Source: Achromobacter spanius
GTDB taxonomy: Bacteria; Pseudomonadota; Gammaproteobacteria; Burkholderiales; Burkholderiaceae_B
Assembly (NCBI RefSeq): GCF_002812705.1
Contig: NZ_CP025030.1
Coordinates: 3,844,001-3,908,000 of the forward strand
Direction: 5' to 3'
DNA length: 64,000 nt
How positions within the stretch are numbered: position 1 is the stretch's first letter; every line of letters begins with the position of its first letter. Positions 1 to 8,800 of this stretch are shown one piece after another. The notes under the pieces are model-generated. The model did not search any database. It worked only from the letters and a program-made list of their open reading frames with translations, and was not told the origin of the DNA. A program made the translations under genes and the position numbers.

Positions 1-388
1 CCTGTCCTTCTGGTGCAACGGGTTCAAACTTCATGGCGCCCATCGCATTGCTACCGATGTAGCCCAGTCGTTCCAGCGGGCCTATGCGAGCCGTGGACAG
101 GCTGCGTCGCCTGAACATTCGGTCCATCAGCAACATGCCCCATCCGTCCGGCAACGAGTCATAGACAGGGCCTGGCAAGTCCAGCTGGTGGGCTGGAAAA
201 CCTCGGCGCAACTGGGGCCCCTCTAACGGCAGGGTGTAAGAGGACAGCTCCAAGCCCCTTTGCCTGGCGTCGTTGCTGTACTCGAAGACGATCGTTGGGC
301 GACCGGTCAGGGTGGTTGTAGAGGCCAGGGTGCCCCAAAGCCATCGCTCACCCCAGCCTTCATAGAAGACGTTCACTTGCTCAAGCAT
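1..388 (-). CDS. hipA: HipA-family serine/threonine kinase toxin, N-terminal part (runs off left edge)
   Basis: The reverse strand is open from an ATG at 388 to the window edge and encodes about 129 residues. The segment DSLPDGWGMLLMDRMF near residue 85 followed by RIGPLERLGYIG is the hallmark of the HipA N-subdomain. HipA proteins are Ser/Thr kinases that arrest growth, classically by phosphorylating glutamyl-tRNA synthetase, and are neutralised by HipB. The catalytic core lies outside the window, so its integrity cannot be judged. The start overlaps the end of the upstream antitoxin gene by 8 bp, which is the usual hipBA arrangement and implies translational coupling. The family call is firm; activity is unknown. 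Confidence 0.85.
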   Translation of the reverse strand, partial: MLEQVNVFYEGWGERWLWGTLASTTTLTGRPTIVFEYSNDARQRGLELSSYTLPLEGPQLRRGFPAHQLDLPGPVYDSLPDGWGMLLMDRMFRRRSLSTARIGPLERLGYIGSNAMGAMKFEPVAPEGQ

Positions 389-698
389 TGCCGGGGTTCC
401 TTTTCGCACGGAGACGATCCGCGCTGCTTTCGTAGCGCCGAATGTCTTCGATGCTGTTCAACTTGGGCAGGAACAGGCCCTCAAGTTCTTTGGCCCGACC
501 AAGGGCCATCGCCACCCGGACCACGTTCTCGAACCCGACATTGCGCCCGGTTTCCAGGTTGGACACGGTGTTGGTGGCAATGCCGGCTCGCCCGGCCAAG
601 TCGGCTTGTGTCATGCCCGACGCCAGACGCTCAGTGCGCAAACGTTGGCAGAGACGCTTGACGATCTCGCTCGGCGTGCTGAACCTTAAATCCAACAT
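381..698 (-). CDS. hipB: HipB-like antitoxin, XRE-family DNA-binding protein
   Basis: This 105-residue protein has one helix-turn-helix domain at about residues 12-65 (LASGMTQADLAGRAGIATNT then SNLETGRN), the Cro/C1-type fold of HipB antitoxins. It lies directly upstream of, and overlaps by 8 bp, a HipA-family toxin gene on the same strand. By analogy it binds HipA and represses the shared promoter. The tail after residue 70 (ELEGLFLPKLNSIEDIRRYE) matches the extension seen in HipB-like antitoxins paired with HipA. No clear palindromic operator was found upstream. Confidence 0.85.
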   Translation of the reverse strand: MLDLRFSTPSEIVKRLCQRLRTERLASGMTQADLAGRAGIATNTVSNLETGRNVGFENVVRVAMALGRAKELEGLFLPKLNSIEDIRRYESSADRLRAKRNPGNA

Positions 699-764
699 AT
701 TGTGTGTCCAGGCAGCTTCATGCCAGTTAATACCCCAAATTACAGGATTAACGATGGTTCGGAT

Positions 765-1685
765 CTAGTCTCTGCTGCGCTTTTTCAGCGCATCCGGCCG
801 ATACCGCAGGGCTTCGATGACCAGCGCCAAGGCCGGGGAGATCTGTCGCCGGTTGGCATAGTAGAGATGGTAGCCAGGCAGCACCGGCCACCAGTCTTCC
901 AGCACGGGCACCAGGCGGCCCTGTTCCACATAGGGCTGCACCAGGTCATAGGGCACATAGGCCAGGCCCATGCCATCGAGCGCGGCCTGGAGCATCAGAA
1001 AGGTGTTGTTGAAGATCGTCTGGCCCGCCACCCGGACGCTCAGCGCCTTCCCGCCTTTTGCAAAATCCCAGGCGTACAGGCCTCCATGCGTGGGCAGCCG
1101 TAGATTGACGCAGCAATGGTCCGTCAATTCTTGCGGGGTGCTGGGCGGACGCTTGCCGGCCAGATAAGCGGGCGAGGCCGCGACCGCCATCCGAAAATCG
1201 GGGGCGATGCGTACCGCGATCATGTCTTTGTCGATGCGATTTCCGCTGCGTACGCCGGCGTCGAACTGGTTTGCCGCGATGTCGGTGAACCCATAGTCCA
1301 CACTGAATTCGACCTGGATGTCGGGATACTGCTGCAACAACGGCAACAGACGCGGCCAGAGCACCGTCTTGATGGCGTGGTCATGGGTGGTGATTCGGAC
1401 CGTGCCGGCCGGCTTGTCGCGCATGGCGGTGAGCGACGCGAGTTCTTGTTCGATCTCGTTGAAGTGGGGGCTCAACACGCTTAGCAGTCTTTGCCCGGCT
1501 TCGGTCGTTGACACGCTCCGCGTGGTTCGGGTGAGCAGGCGCACGCCCAAGCGCGCTTCCAGCGCCAGCATTGCGTGGCTTAGTGCCGAGCGCGACAAGC
1601 CCAGTTGCGCCGCCGCGCGCGTGAAGCTTCGCGCCTGCGCAACAGCCACGAAGGTTTGAAGGTCGTTCAGATTTTCTTTAGCCAT
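765..1685 (-). CDS. LysR-family transcriptional regulator
   Basis: A typical LysR-type regulator of 306 residues from the ATG at 1685; a start five codons further upstream is possible but would add a non-conserved tail. The winged HTH occupies residues 1-60 (FTRAAAQLGLSRSALSHAM) and the rest is the effector-binding fold, with the segment RLPTHGGLYAWDF seen in the subgroup controlling short dehydrogenase, cupin and MFS genes. It is divergent from the cupin gene at 1855 and probably controls the cupin/CMD pair. It is clearly paralogous to the LysR gene at 3192-4106, sharing long blocks such as LLTRTTRSVS and RDKPAGTVRIT. The effector is unknown. Confidence 0.9.
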   Translation of the reverse strand: MAKENLNDLQTFVAVAQARSFTRAAAQLGLSRSALSHAMLALEARLGVRLLTRTTRSVSTTEAGQRLLSVLSPHFNEIEQELASLTAMRDKPAGTVRITTHDHAIKTVLWPRLLPLLQQYPDIQVEFSVDYGFTDIAANQFDAGVRSGNRIDKDMIAVRIAPDFRMAVAASPAYLAGKRPPSTPQELTDHCCVNLRLPTHGGLYAWDFAKGGKALSVRVAGQTIFNNTFLMLQAALDGMGLAYVPYDLVQPYVEQGRLVPVLEDWWPVLPGYHLYYANRRQISPALALVIEALRYRPDALKKRSRD

Positions 1686-1854
1686 TAGTGAATACAGCAC
1701 ACCATGGCATGCTGATTTTCCAGTCTTCTCATCTAATCGACCCGATCATACAGTAGCGAAAAGCCGACGGTAAATGCGCGTTTTGCCGCCGGGAACCCTT
1801 TAAGGAACCGCTAATGATGGCCGTTGCACCGCACTTGAAAAAAGGTCGAACCAC

Positions 1855-2352
1855 ATGAAAACCCAGATCCCGACAATCGCTGCTTGCGCCGCGGTCTTGC
1901 AGATGGCGAGCGCCAATGCCGCTGAGCCGAAAGCTGAAACCTACACCGCAACCCAGGCGATCACACGCGCGGGCGAGCAAGCGTCAATCGCTGGCCCCAG
2001 CGAAACCTTCACGGGCCGGGTGCGGGTAGACCCGGTCTGGCCGAACGACGAGAACATCAATGCCTCGGGGGCGCTTGTCACCTTTGAACCCGGCGCGCGT
2101 TCAGCCTGGCACACCCATCCTGCGGGACAGCGCCTGGTGGTGACGTCGGGTGTGGGTCTGACCCAGGAGTGGGGCAAGCCCGTAGAAGTCATTCGCCCCG
2201 GCGATGTCGTTTGGTGCCCACCGGGCGTGAAGCACTGGCACGGCGCCGCACAAAGCACCGCCATGACCCATATGGCAGTCACCGCGACCGTGGATGGAAA
2301 GAACGTCAACTGGATGGAGAAGGTCAGCGATGAACAATACGACGCCCGTTAA
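1855..2352 (+). CDS. Exported cupin-domain protein
   Basis: A 165-residue protein whose first 22 residues resemble a Sec signal peptide ending ASANA|AEP. The remainder is a single cupin barrel with both metal-binding motifs: WHTHPAGQ around residue 84 and PPGVKHWHG around residue 122, whose histidines normally bind a divalent metal. Proteins of this type are often annotated as quercetin-dioxygenase-like cupins; the substrate cannot be read from sequence. The gene overlaps the downstream carboxymuconolactone-decarboxylase-like gene by 23 bp, so the two are translated together. The divergent LysR gene is the likely regulator. Confidence 0.85.
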   Translation: MKTQIPTIAACAAVLQMASANAAEPKAETYTATQAITRAGEQASIAGPSETFTGRVRVDPVWPNDENINASGALVTFEPGARSAWHTHPAGQRLVVTSGVGLTQEWGKPVEVIRPGDVVWCPPGVKHWHGAAQSTAMTHMAVTATVDGKNVNWMEKVSDEQYDAR

Positions 2353-3148
2353 GCAGGGCGATGCGCGCTTTCACCAGGGCAAGGCGCGCCAACATTCAAG
2401 TGCACTGGTCTTCGCCCTGAGCTTGGCTGCTGCATGGATTCAGCCCTCCCACGCACAGGAAACCCGACCAATGAACCCCGCACCGGCCAGCGCGCCCACC
2501 CCTTCCGAAACGCTCAACGCCCGCCAGCAGGCCATCGTGCCGATCGCCGCCTTTGCGGCGGCAGGCGACATGGCCAAGCTGAATATCGCGCTGAACCAAG
2601 GCCTGGACAACGGCATGACGGTAAGCGACGCCCGCGAGATCCTGGTGCAGTTGTATGCCTATGCCGGCTTTCCCCGCAGCCTGAACGCGCTGAGCGAACT
2701 GATGAAGGTGCTGGACGCTCGCAAGCAACGAGGCATCCAGGATGCGCCCGGCAATGCACCCACGCGCCCCATTCCGAAGGGGGATGCACTGCTGGCGGCA
2801 GGCACGGCCAACCAGACCAAGCTGTCGGGCGGGCCGGTGGAAGGGCCGCTATTCGACTTCGCGCCCGTCGCCAACGAATACCTGCGCAACCACTTGTTCG
2901 GCGATATCTTCGAGCGCGACAACCTCGATTGGCAGAGTCGCGAGTTGGCCACCGTCAGCATGCTGTCCGCGTTGCCTGGCGCCGAATCGCAATTGCAGGC
3001 GCACATGCGCATAAGCATGAACGTCGGCCTGACGGCGAACCAGTTGCGTCAGCTTGGCCAAGTGCTGGCGACGGGTGTGGATGCCGAGATGGGGCGTCGA
3101 GCAAGTGAAGCGTTGACGCGTCAACTGGCGGCCAAAGCGGCGAAGTGA
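2330..3148 (+). CDS. Exported carboxymuconolactone decarboxylase (CMD/AhpD-like) family protein
   Basis: A 272-residue protein with an N-terminal hydrophobic segment (ALVFALSLAAAWIQPSHAQ, cut predicted after SHA). It carries two CMD-like helical repeats, about residues 60-125 (MTVSDAREILVQLYAYAGFP) and 185-260 (LATVSMLSALPGAESQLQAH). The CxxC pair of peroxidase-active AhpD is absent, so a peroxidase role is unlikely and a non-redox role on cyclic or keto substrates is possible. The ATG at 2330 is chosen over an in-frame start at 2294, which lies deep in the cupin gene. Its operon partner is the cupin gene upstream. Confidence 0.85.
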   Translation: MNNTTPVKQGDARFHQGKARQHSSALVFALSLAAAWIQPSHAQETRPMNPAPASAPTPSETLNARQQAIVPIAAFAAAGDMAKLNIALNQGLDNGMTVSDAREILVQLYAYAGFPRSLNALSELMKVLDARKQRGIQDAPGNAPTRPIPKGDALLAAGTANQTKLSGGPVEGPLFDFAPVANEYLRNHLFGDIFERDNLDWQSRELATVSMLSALPGAESQLQAHMRISMNVGLTANQLRQLGQVLATGVDAEMGRRASEALTRQLAAKAAK

Positions 3149-3191
3149 GCAAGGCGTGGTCCGCCCGGCAGCAGCCAGGGTGGGCGGGCCA

Positions 3192-4106
3192 TCACCGCCG
3201 CTTCTTTGCTGGCGGCTCTTGCGAACGCAGCGCATCAAGCACCAGGGAAAACGCCGGAGACGGCTGCCGCCGGCTGGGGTAATAAAGGTAGTAGCCGTCG
3301 AAAGGCGCGCACCAGTCCTCCAGCACCCGTACAAGACGCCCCTCGTCGATGTGGGGCGCGAATTCTTCCTCGGGCAGGAAGGCAATGCCCAGGCCTTCCA
3401 GCGCTGCCTGAACAATGTGCGGGGTGCTGTTCAGCGTGGCTTGCCCATCGACGCGAACGTTCAACTGCTTGCCCTTGCGCTCAAACTCCCAGACGTACAA
3501 CCCGCCATGCGTGGGGAAGCGGATGTTGATGCAACGGTGCTTGGTCAGATCCTCCGGGCGCTTCGGCTTGGCATGCCTGGCGAAGTAGTCCGGCGTGGCG
3601 ACGGCGGCCATACGCAATCTGGGGCTGATCGGCATTGCGATCATGTCCCGGTCAATGGTGTCACCCATGCGCACGCCCGCGTCAAAGCGGTCCGCGACGA
3701 TGTCCCGGAATCCGTAGTTGACGTCGAACTCCACGTTGATGTCCGGATACTTGCGCAGCAGCGGCGCAATTTTCGGCAGCAGCGTGGTTTTCAGCACATG
3801 GTCGCCGCAGGTGATGCGGACCGTGCCTGCCGGCTTGTCGCGCAGTTCCGACAATTCATCCAGTTCCGCTTCGATCTCGTCAAAGCGATGCCCGATGGCC
3901 TGCAACAGCCTTTCCCCGGCGGCGGTGGGCGACACGCTGCGCGTGGTGCGCGTCAGCAGGCGGATGTCCAACCGGGCTTCCAGGCCGCTGATGGCTTGGC
4001 TTAGCGCCGATTGGGTCACTCCCAGCAACGCGGCCGCGCGCGTGAAGCTGCCTTCCCGCGCCACGGTCACGAATGAGAGGAGATCGTTAAGGTTTCGTCT
4101 GACCAT
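3192..4106 (-). CDS. LysR-family transcriptional regulator (paralogue of 765-1685)
   Basis: A 304-residue LysR-type regulator, HTH at residues 1-60 (FTRAAALLGVTQSALSQAI) plus a periplasmic-binding-protein-like effector domain. It shares extended blocks with the LysR gene at 765-1685 (NLNDL at the start, LLTRTTRSVSPT, PTHGGLY), so the two are paralogues. It converges on the CMD-like gene and diverges from the hydrolase remnant and MFS gene, which it probably regulates. The effector is unknown. Confidence 0.9.
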   Translation of the reverse strand: MVRRNLNDLLSFVTVAREGSFTRAAALLGVTQSALSQAISGLEARLDIRLLTRTTRSVSPTAAGERLLQAIGHRFDEIEAELDELSELRDKPAGTVRITCGDHVLKTTLLPKIAPLLRKYPDINVEFDVNYGFRDIVADRFDAGVRMGDTIDRDMIAMPISPRLRMAAVATPDYFARHAKPKRPEDLTKHRCINIRFPTHGGLYVWEFERKGKQLNVRVDGQATLNSTPHIVQAALEGLGIAFLPEEEFAPHIDEGRLVRVLEDWCAPFDGYYLYYPSRRQPSPAFSLVLDALRSQEPPAKKRR

Positions 4107-4241
4107 GTCGAGAGTTTCCCACGGACTGTTGATTAGTAATGCTTATAAGCCTATTCAGTATTCATTAGCTAGTCATGGTGCGCCGAGAGCGGGAAAATCT
4201 GCCTCGTACCGATGGAAAGGCTCGCGGAAAGGAAACTCAGC

Positions 4242-4460
4242 ATGAACGACAGACATCGAACCAGCAGTACCGATTTGTTCATCCATGGCGAATTGGCCCA
4301 CTCCCGCAACTTCAGCGAAACCGCCTATGCGGCTGCCGCCCAGCCGAAAGAGCTGATGAGCATTCCGGGCGCCACGCACATTGATTTGTACGACCGGCTG
4401 GATGTGATTCCGTTCGACAAGCTGGCGGCATTCTTCACGCAGCACTTGGCTTGCACATGA
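4242..4460 (+). pseudogene. Alpha/beta hydrolase remnant with large internal deletion
   Basis: This 72-codon ORF keeps a start codon with a GGAAA ribosome-binding stretch and an intact C-terminus. Its last 50 or so residues (KELMSIPGATHIDLYDRLD then AAFFTQHL) match the end of alpha/beta hydrolases of the dienelactone-hydrolase-like type, including the catalytic-His region GATHIDLYD. Such enzymes are normally about 300 residues, so roughly 230 residues including the nucleophile are missing. The junction is in frame, giving a short ORF whose stop overlaps the MFS start as ATGA. It may now serve only as a translated leader for the exporter gene. Confidence 0.7.
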
Positions 4461-5614
4461 GGGCTTGGAGCGGCGTATTCGCCATGTCGCTGTGCGTGTT
4501 CGCACTCGTGGCCTCTGAGTTCATGCCCGTCAGTCTGCTGACGCCAATCGCCGGCGAACTGGGAATAACGGAAGGGATGGCGGGGCAGGGCATCGCAATC
4601 TCCGGCGCCCTCGCGGTGTTGGCCAGCCTGACCATCTCGGTCGTGGCCGGCGCCATGGACCGCAAGACGCTGCTTCTGATCTTGACCGTCTTGATGGGCG
4701 TTTCCGGCGTCATCGTGGCGACAGCACCGAACTACGCGACGTACATGGCGGGCCGCGCGCTTATCGGCGTGGTGATCGGCGGCTTCTGGTCCATGTCGGC
4801 CGCCATGGCAATCCGCCTGGTGCCAGCCAGCCAGGTGCCCAAGGCCCTGGCCATCTTCAATGGCGGCAACGCGCTTGCGACGGTGATCGCCGCGCCCCTG
4901 GGCAGTTACTTGGGATCCATCATCGGATGGCGCGGTGCGTTTTTCGCGCTGGTGCCCGTGGCTGGGATCGCATTGGTCTGGCAATGGATCGCCTTGCCTT
5001 CCATGAAGCCGGCGACACGCGCGCCTGGGTCCGGCAACGTGTTCAACGTGCTTAAAAGCCGCACCATTCGTTATGGCATGGCAGCGTGCGGAATCTTCTT
5101 CCTGGGCCAGTTCGCGTTGTTTACCTACCTGCGCCCGTTTCTTGAAAAGGTCACGCAGGTAAACGTGCCCACGCTGTCGCTGATCCTGCTGGTGATCGGT
5201 GTGGCGGGCTTTGTTGGCACCACCCTGATTGGCGCCGTTCTCAAGCGTGGCTTGTACCGAACGCTGATCCTCATTCCGGCGTTGATGGCGGTCATTGCCT
5301 TGGCGCTGATCCCCTTCGGGACGTGGGTTGCCGCGGTGGTGGCGCTGCTGGGCCTGTGGGGCCTGATGGCGACATCCGCGCCCGTTGGCTGGTGGAGCTG
5401 GCTCGCCGAAGCCATGCCGGACAACGCCGAGGCGGGGGGCGGTCTGATGGTGGCGGTGATTCAGTTGTCCATCGCGCTAGGTTCGATCGTGGGTGGCCTG
5501 CTGTTCGATTCGGCGGGATATCGAAGCACCTTCGTGGCAAGTGCGGCGGCGCTGGTGATCGCGGCCTTTCTTGCTTTCCTGACGTCTCGTTCCCATCGTC
5601 GGCAAGCGGCCTGA
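4457..5614 (+). CDS. MFS drug/nucleoside efflux transporter (NepI/AraJ-like)
   Basis: A 385-residue inner-membrane protein with about 12 hydrophobic helices. It shows the MFS signature of the drug:H+ antiporter-1 group: a charged loop after helix 2 (GAMDRKTLLL) and GRALIGVVIGGFWSM in helix 4. It is related to NepI/AraJ/YdhP-type exporters; the substrate is unknown. An ATG at 4457 overlapping the preceding stop is chosen over a TTG two codons earlier. It probably formed an operon with the hydrolase that is now truncated, under the divergent LysR regulator. Confidence 0.85.
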   Translation: MRAWSGVFAMSLCVFALVASEFMPVSLLTPIAGELGITEGMAGQGIAISGALAVLASLTISVVAGAMDRKTLLLILTVLMGVSGVIVATAPNYATYMAGRALIGVVIGGFWSMSAAMAIRLVPASQVPKALAIFNGGNALATVIAAPLGSYLGSIIGWRGAFFALVPVAGIALVWQWIALPSMKPATRAPGSGNVFNVLKSRTIRYGMAACGIFFLGQFALFTYLRPFLEKVTQVNVPTLSLILLVIGVAGFVGTTLIGAVLKRGLYRTLILIPALMAVIALALIPFGTWVAAVVALLGLWGLMATSAPVGWWSWLAEAMPDNAEAGGGLMVAVIQLSIALGSIVGGLLFDSAGYRSTFVASAAALVIAAFLAFLTSRSHRRQAA

Positions 5615-5899
5615 GCCATGCAGCGCGCCACGCCGCCAAGCCCGGCGCTTCACGCCCGCCCATCGCAAGCCCGCCTATCGCCGCAGCCATGGCGGCGTCC
5701 CCTGACGGTGCTTCGTCTCCAGCGTGATGACATGTAACTCACACGGGAATACCAAGTTTCCGTGATGGGCCTTCTTGTTTCAAAAAAATATACTTTTCCG
5801 TTTTCCGCGGCAAAGGTGTCACCCATTTCTGTCGACGTGCGGCAGGAGGGACTGTCGCTACCCCGTGGACGTTGCAATCGACGGGGGGCAGGAAGAAGT

Positions 5900-8800
5900 A
5901 TGAACAAGATTTATCGCGTGGTGTTCAACGAGGCGGTAGGTGTTTGGCAAGCGGTGGCCGAAGTGGGGGCTGCGCGGGGCAAGTCCTCGGGCAAATCTGC
6001 CGCGCAAAGCGTGGCGCGGGCGTCGGGGGTGTGCGGAAAGTCGGGCTTGTTTGCCTTGGGCCTGCTGTTGGCCGGCGGTGCCTGGGCCGATGGCGGCAAT
6101 GGCAATCAGGCCAGCGTTTACCCATCCGCTCCGGGCGGCGCCGGGGGCACCAGTGCCAGCCCGGCAGGCGGCGACGGCACGGCCTGGACGTCGAGTTCGG
6201 GGGCCCAATATCCCGGACAAGGCGGCGGTGGCGGCGGTGGCGCCATGTACATCTCGGGTGCTAGCGCGGGCAACGGGGGGCGCGGCGGTAACGGCGGCAA
6301 CGGCGGCGTTGGGGGGGCGGCGGGCGCTCGCAGCGGAAGCATTCTGACGATGTCGTCGACCATCAATGCCAACCGTTCCGGCGGCGCGGGTATCAATGGC
6401 GCCGATGCGCCCGCGAAAGCCAGCGGATCCAACGAGGCCGGCGGCGGTGGCGGTGGCGGCGGCGGCGGCGGCGCGGGTGCGGTCTCTTCCAATGGCACCT
6501 TGACCGTCAACAACGGGGTCCAGATCGCGGGCGGTGTGGGGGGGGCCGGGGGCGCGGCGGGTCAGCTCACGGCATCGGGGTGGGGCAACAGTGCCGGCGG
6601 AGGGGGAGGGCAAGGCGGTGCAGCCGTGTTGATCACTGCCGGCGCCGGCGGGGCGCTGACCAACAACGGCGGGATCCTGACCGGAGGCAACGCTGGTGCC
6701 GGTGGCAGCGGAAGTCTGAATGCCTCACAAGGTGGCTCCTACGGCGGGTTTGGCGGCGATGGCGGTACGGCGGTCCTCTTTTCCAATGCGAGCAGCGGCA
6801 CCGTTGCGAACGGCGGCACGATAGCGGGGGGAGGCGGCGGTGCTGTTGGGGAAACTACTGCCGGCAGTGCTGGCGAGAGCGCTGGCAACGGTGGCGAGGG
6901 TCTCAGCGGCAACAACTTAAGCATCACCAATACCGGAACCATCAGAGGCGGTGTGGGTGGCGCCGGAGGCCGAGTCAGTATCGGCTTTGACCGCTACATG
7001 AACCCCGGTCAGGGCGGTGGCGCCATCGTGGGCAATGCGCTCACGATCAACAATAGCGGCACGATCAGCGGCGGCAACAGCGGTGCCATCTTCGGCGGCG
7101 ACGCCTCGGTGGGAAAAGGCGGCGTCGCCATCACGGGCGCCAGCCTCAACGTCACCAACAGCGGCACGATCAGGGGAGGGCTGGGCGCAGATGGCGCGAC
7201 GCGGGCGGATGCCATCGCCTTCACTGCGGGCGACAACACACTGCAGATCAACACGGGCTCGAACATCCAGGGCAATGTCGTCGGCGCCAGCGGCGCGGGG
7301 ACCCACAATGCCTTGGACCTTGGCGGCACGGGCGCCAGCAGTTTTGCGGTCAGCGAGATCGGCGCCAAGTACCGCAACTTCGGCAGCTTCGGCAAGGTCG
7401 GCACGGGCACCTGGACGCTGAGCGGCTCGACTGCACTCCTCACGCCATGGACGGTCAGCGCGGGCACGCTGGCCATCAGCGGCGATGCCAGCCTCGGTGC
7501 TGATAGTGGTGGTCTCACACTCGACGGCGGCACGTTGCAGACGACGGCGACCCTGAACATGTCGCGCAATGTGGTGATTGGCAGCGCCGGCGCCACCCTG
7601 AACACGAACGCTTCAACCACGCTCGGGCTGACCAGCGTTGTTTCCGGGGGGGCGCTCGTCAAGACCGGGACCGGCATGCTCACGCTTTCGGGCAGCAACA
7701 GCTATGCCGGCGGCACTACGGTCCAGGGCGGCATCCTCTCCGTGGCGTCCGACGTCAATCTGGGCGCGGCGAGCGGCGCGCTGACGTTGAACGGCGGCCG
7801 CCTGCAAAGCACGGCCACCTTCAGCACGTCGCGGGCCATCGCTGCCGGTGCGGCCGGTGGCAGCTTCGATCCGAGCGCGGGGACGACGCTGACCTTGCGC
7901 GGCGTCCTCAGCGGAGCGGGTGCGCTGACCCAGGCCGGCGCGGGCACGCTGGTACTTTCCGGGAACAGCCTCGCGTATAGCGGGCCGGTCTACGTCAACG
8001 CAGGCACGCTGGCGGTGAACGGTGCCATCGGCGGCAATGTGCAGGTTGATGGCGGCACGCTCGGCGGCGTGGGCCGCATCGATGGCCGTGTGACTGTCGC
8101 CAGCGGCGGCACGCTGTCGCCGGGCAGCAGCCCCGGCACCTTGACCATCGGCGGCGCGCTCACGTTGGGCAGCGGCGCCACCAGCATCTTCCAACTGGGC
8201 CAGTCCGGTGCCGTGGGGGGCGTCAGCAATGACTTGGTGCAGGTGGGGGGGGATCTCGCTTTGGGCGGTACGCTGCGGGCGAGCGCATCGTCGGCGGGTT
8301 GGTACCGGCTATTCGAGTACGCGGGCGCGCTCTCCGGCCAGTTCGATACGCAGCAGGTCAGCAGCACGGGGGGAAGCTTCACGGTGGCCGGGCATCAACT
8401 GGACACCAGCCAGAGCGGCCAGATCAACCTGTCGGTGCAGGGCGCGGGCCAGACGCTGCAGTTCTGGCGCGGTGGCACGGGTGGCGTCTGGACCGGCTTC
8501 GCCGGCGCCTGGGTCAACGATGCACCGACGAACACGACACCGGCTGCATGGGTGGGCTCGGTGGCCGTGTTCGGCAGCGACGCGGGCGCCACGCCTGGCA
8601 CGGTGACGGTGCAGGGCACGCAGAGCTTCGACACGTTACAGTTCTCGGCCAATGGCTACAACCTGGTGGCCGACAACAGCGGCGCTACGCCGGGGCGCCT
8701 TGTCATGGCGCCGGCCACGGGTACGCAGACCACGATCAATACCGATGCGGGCATCAGCGTCGGCATCTCGGCATCGATCGCCGATGGGGCGGGCAATGCG

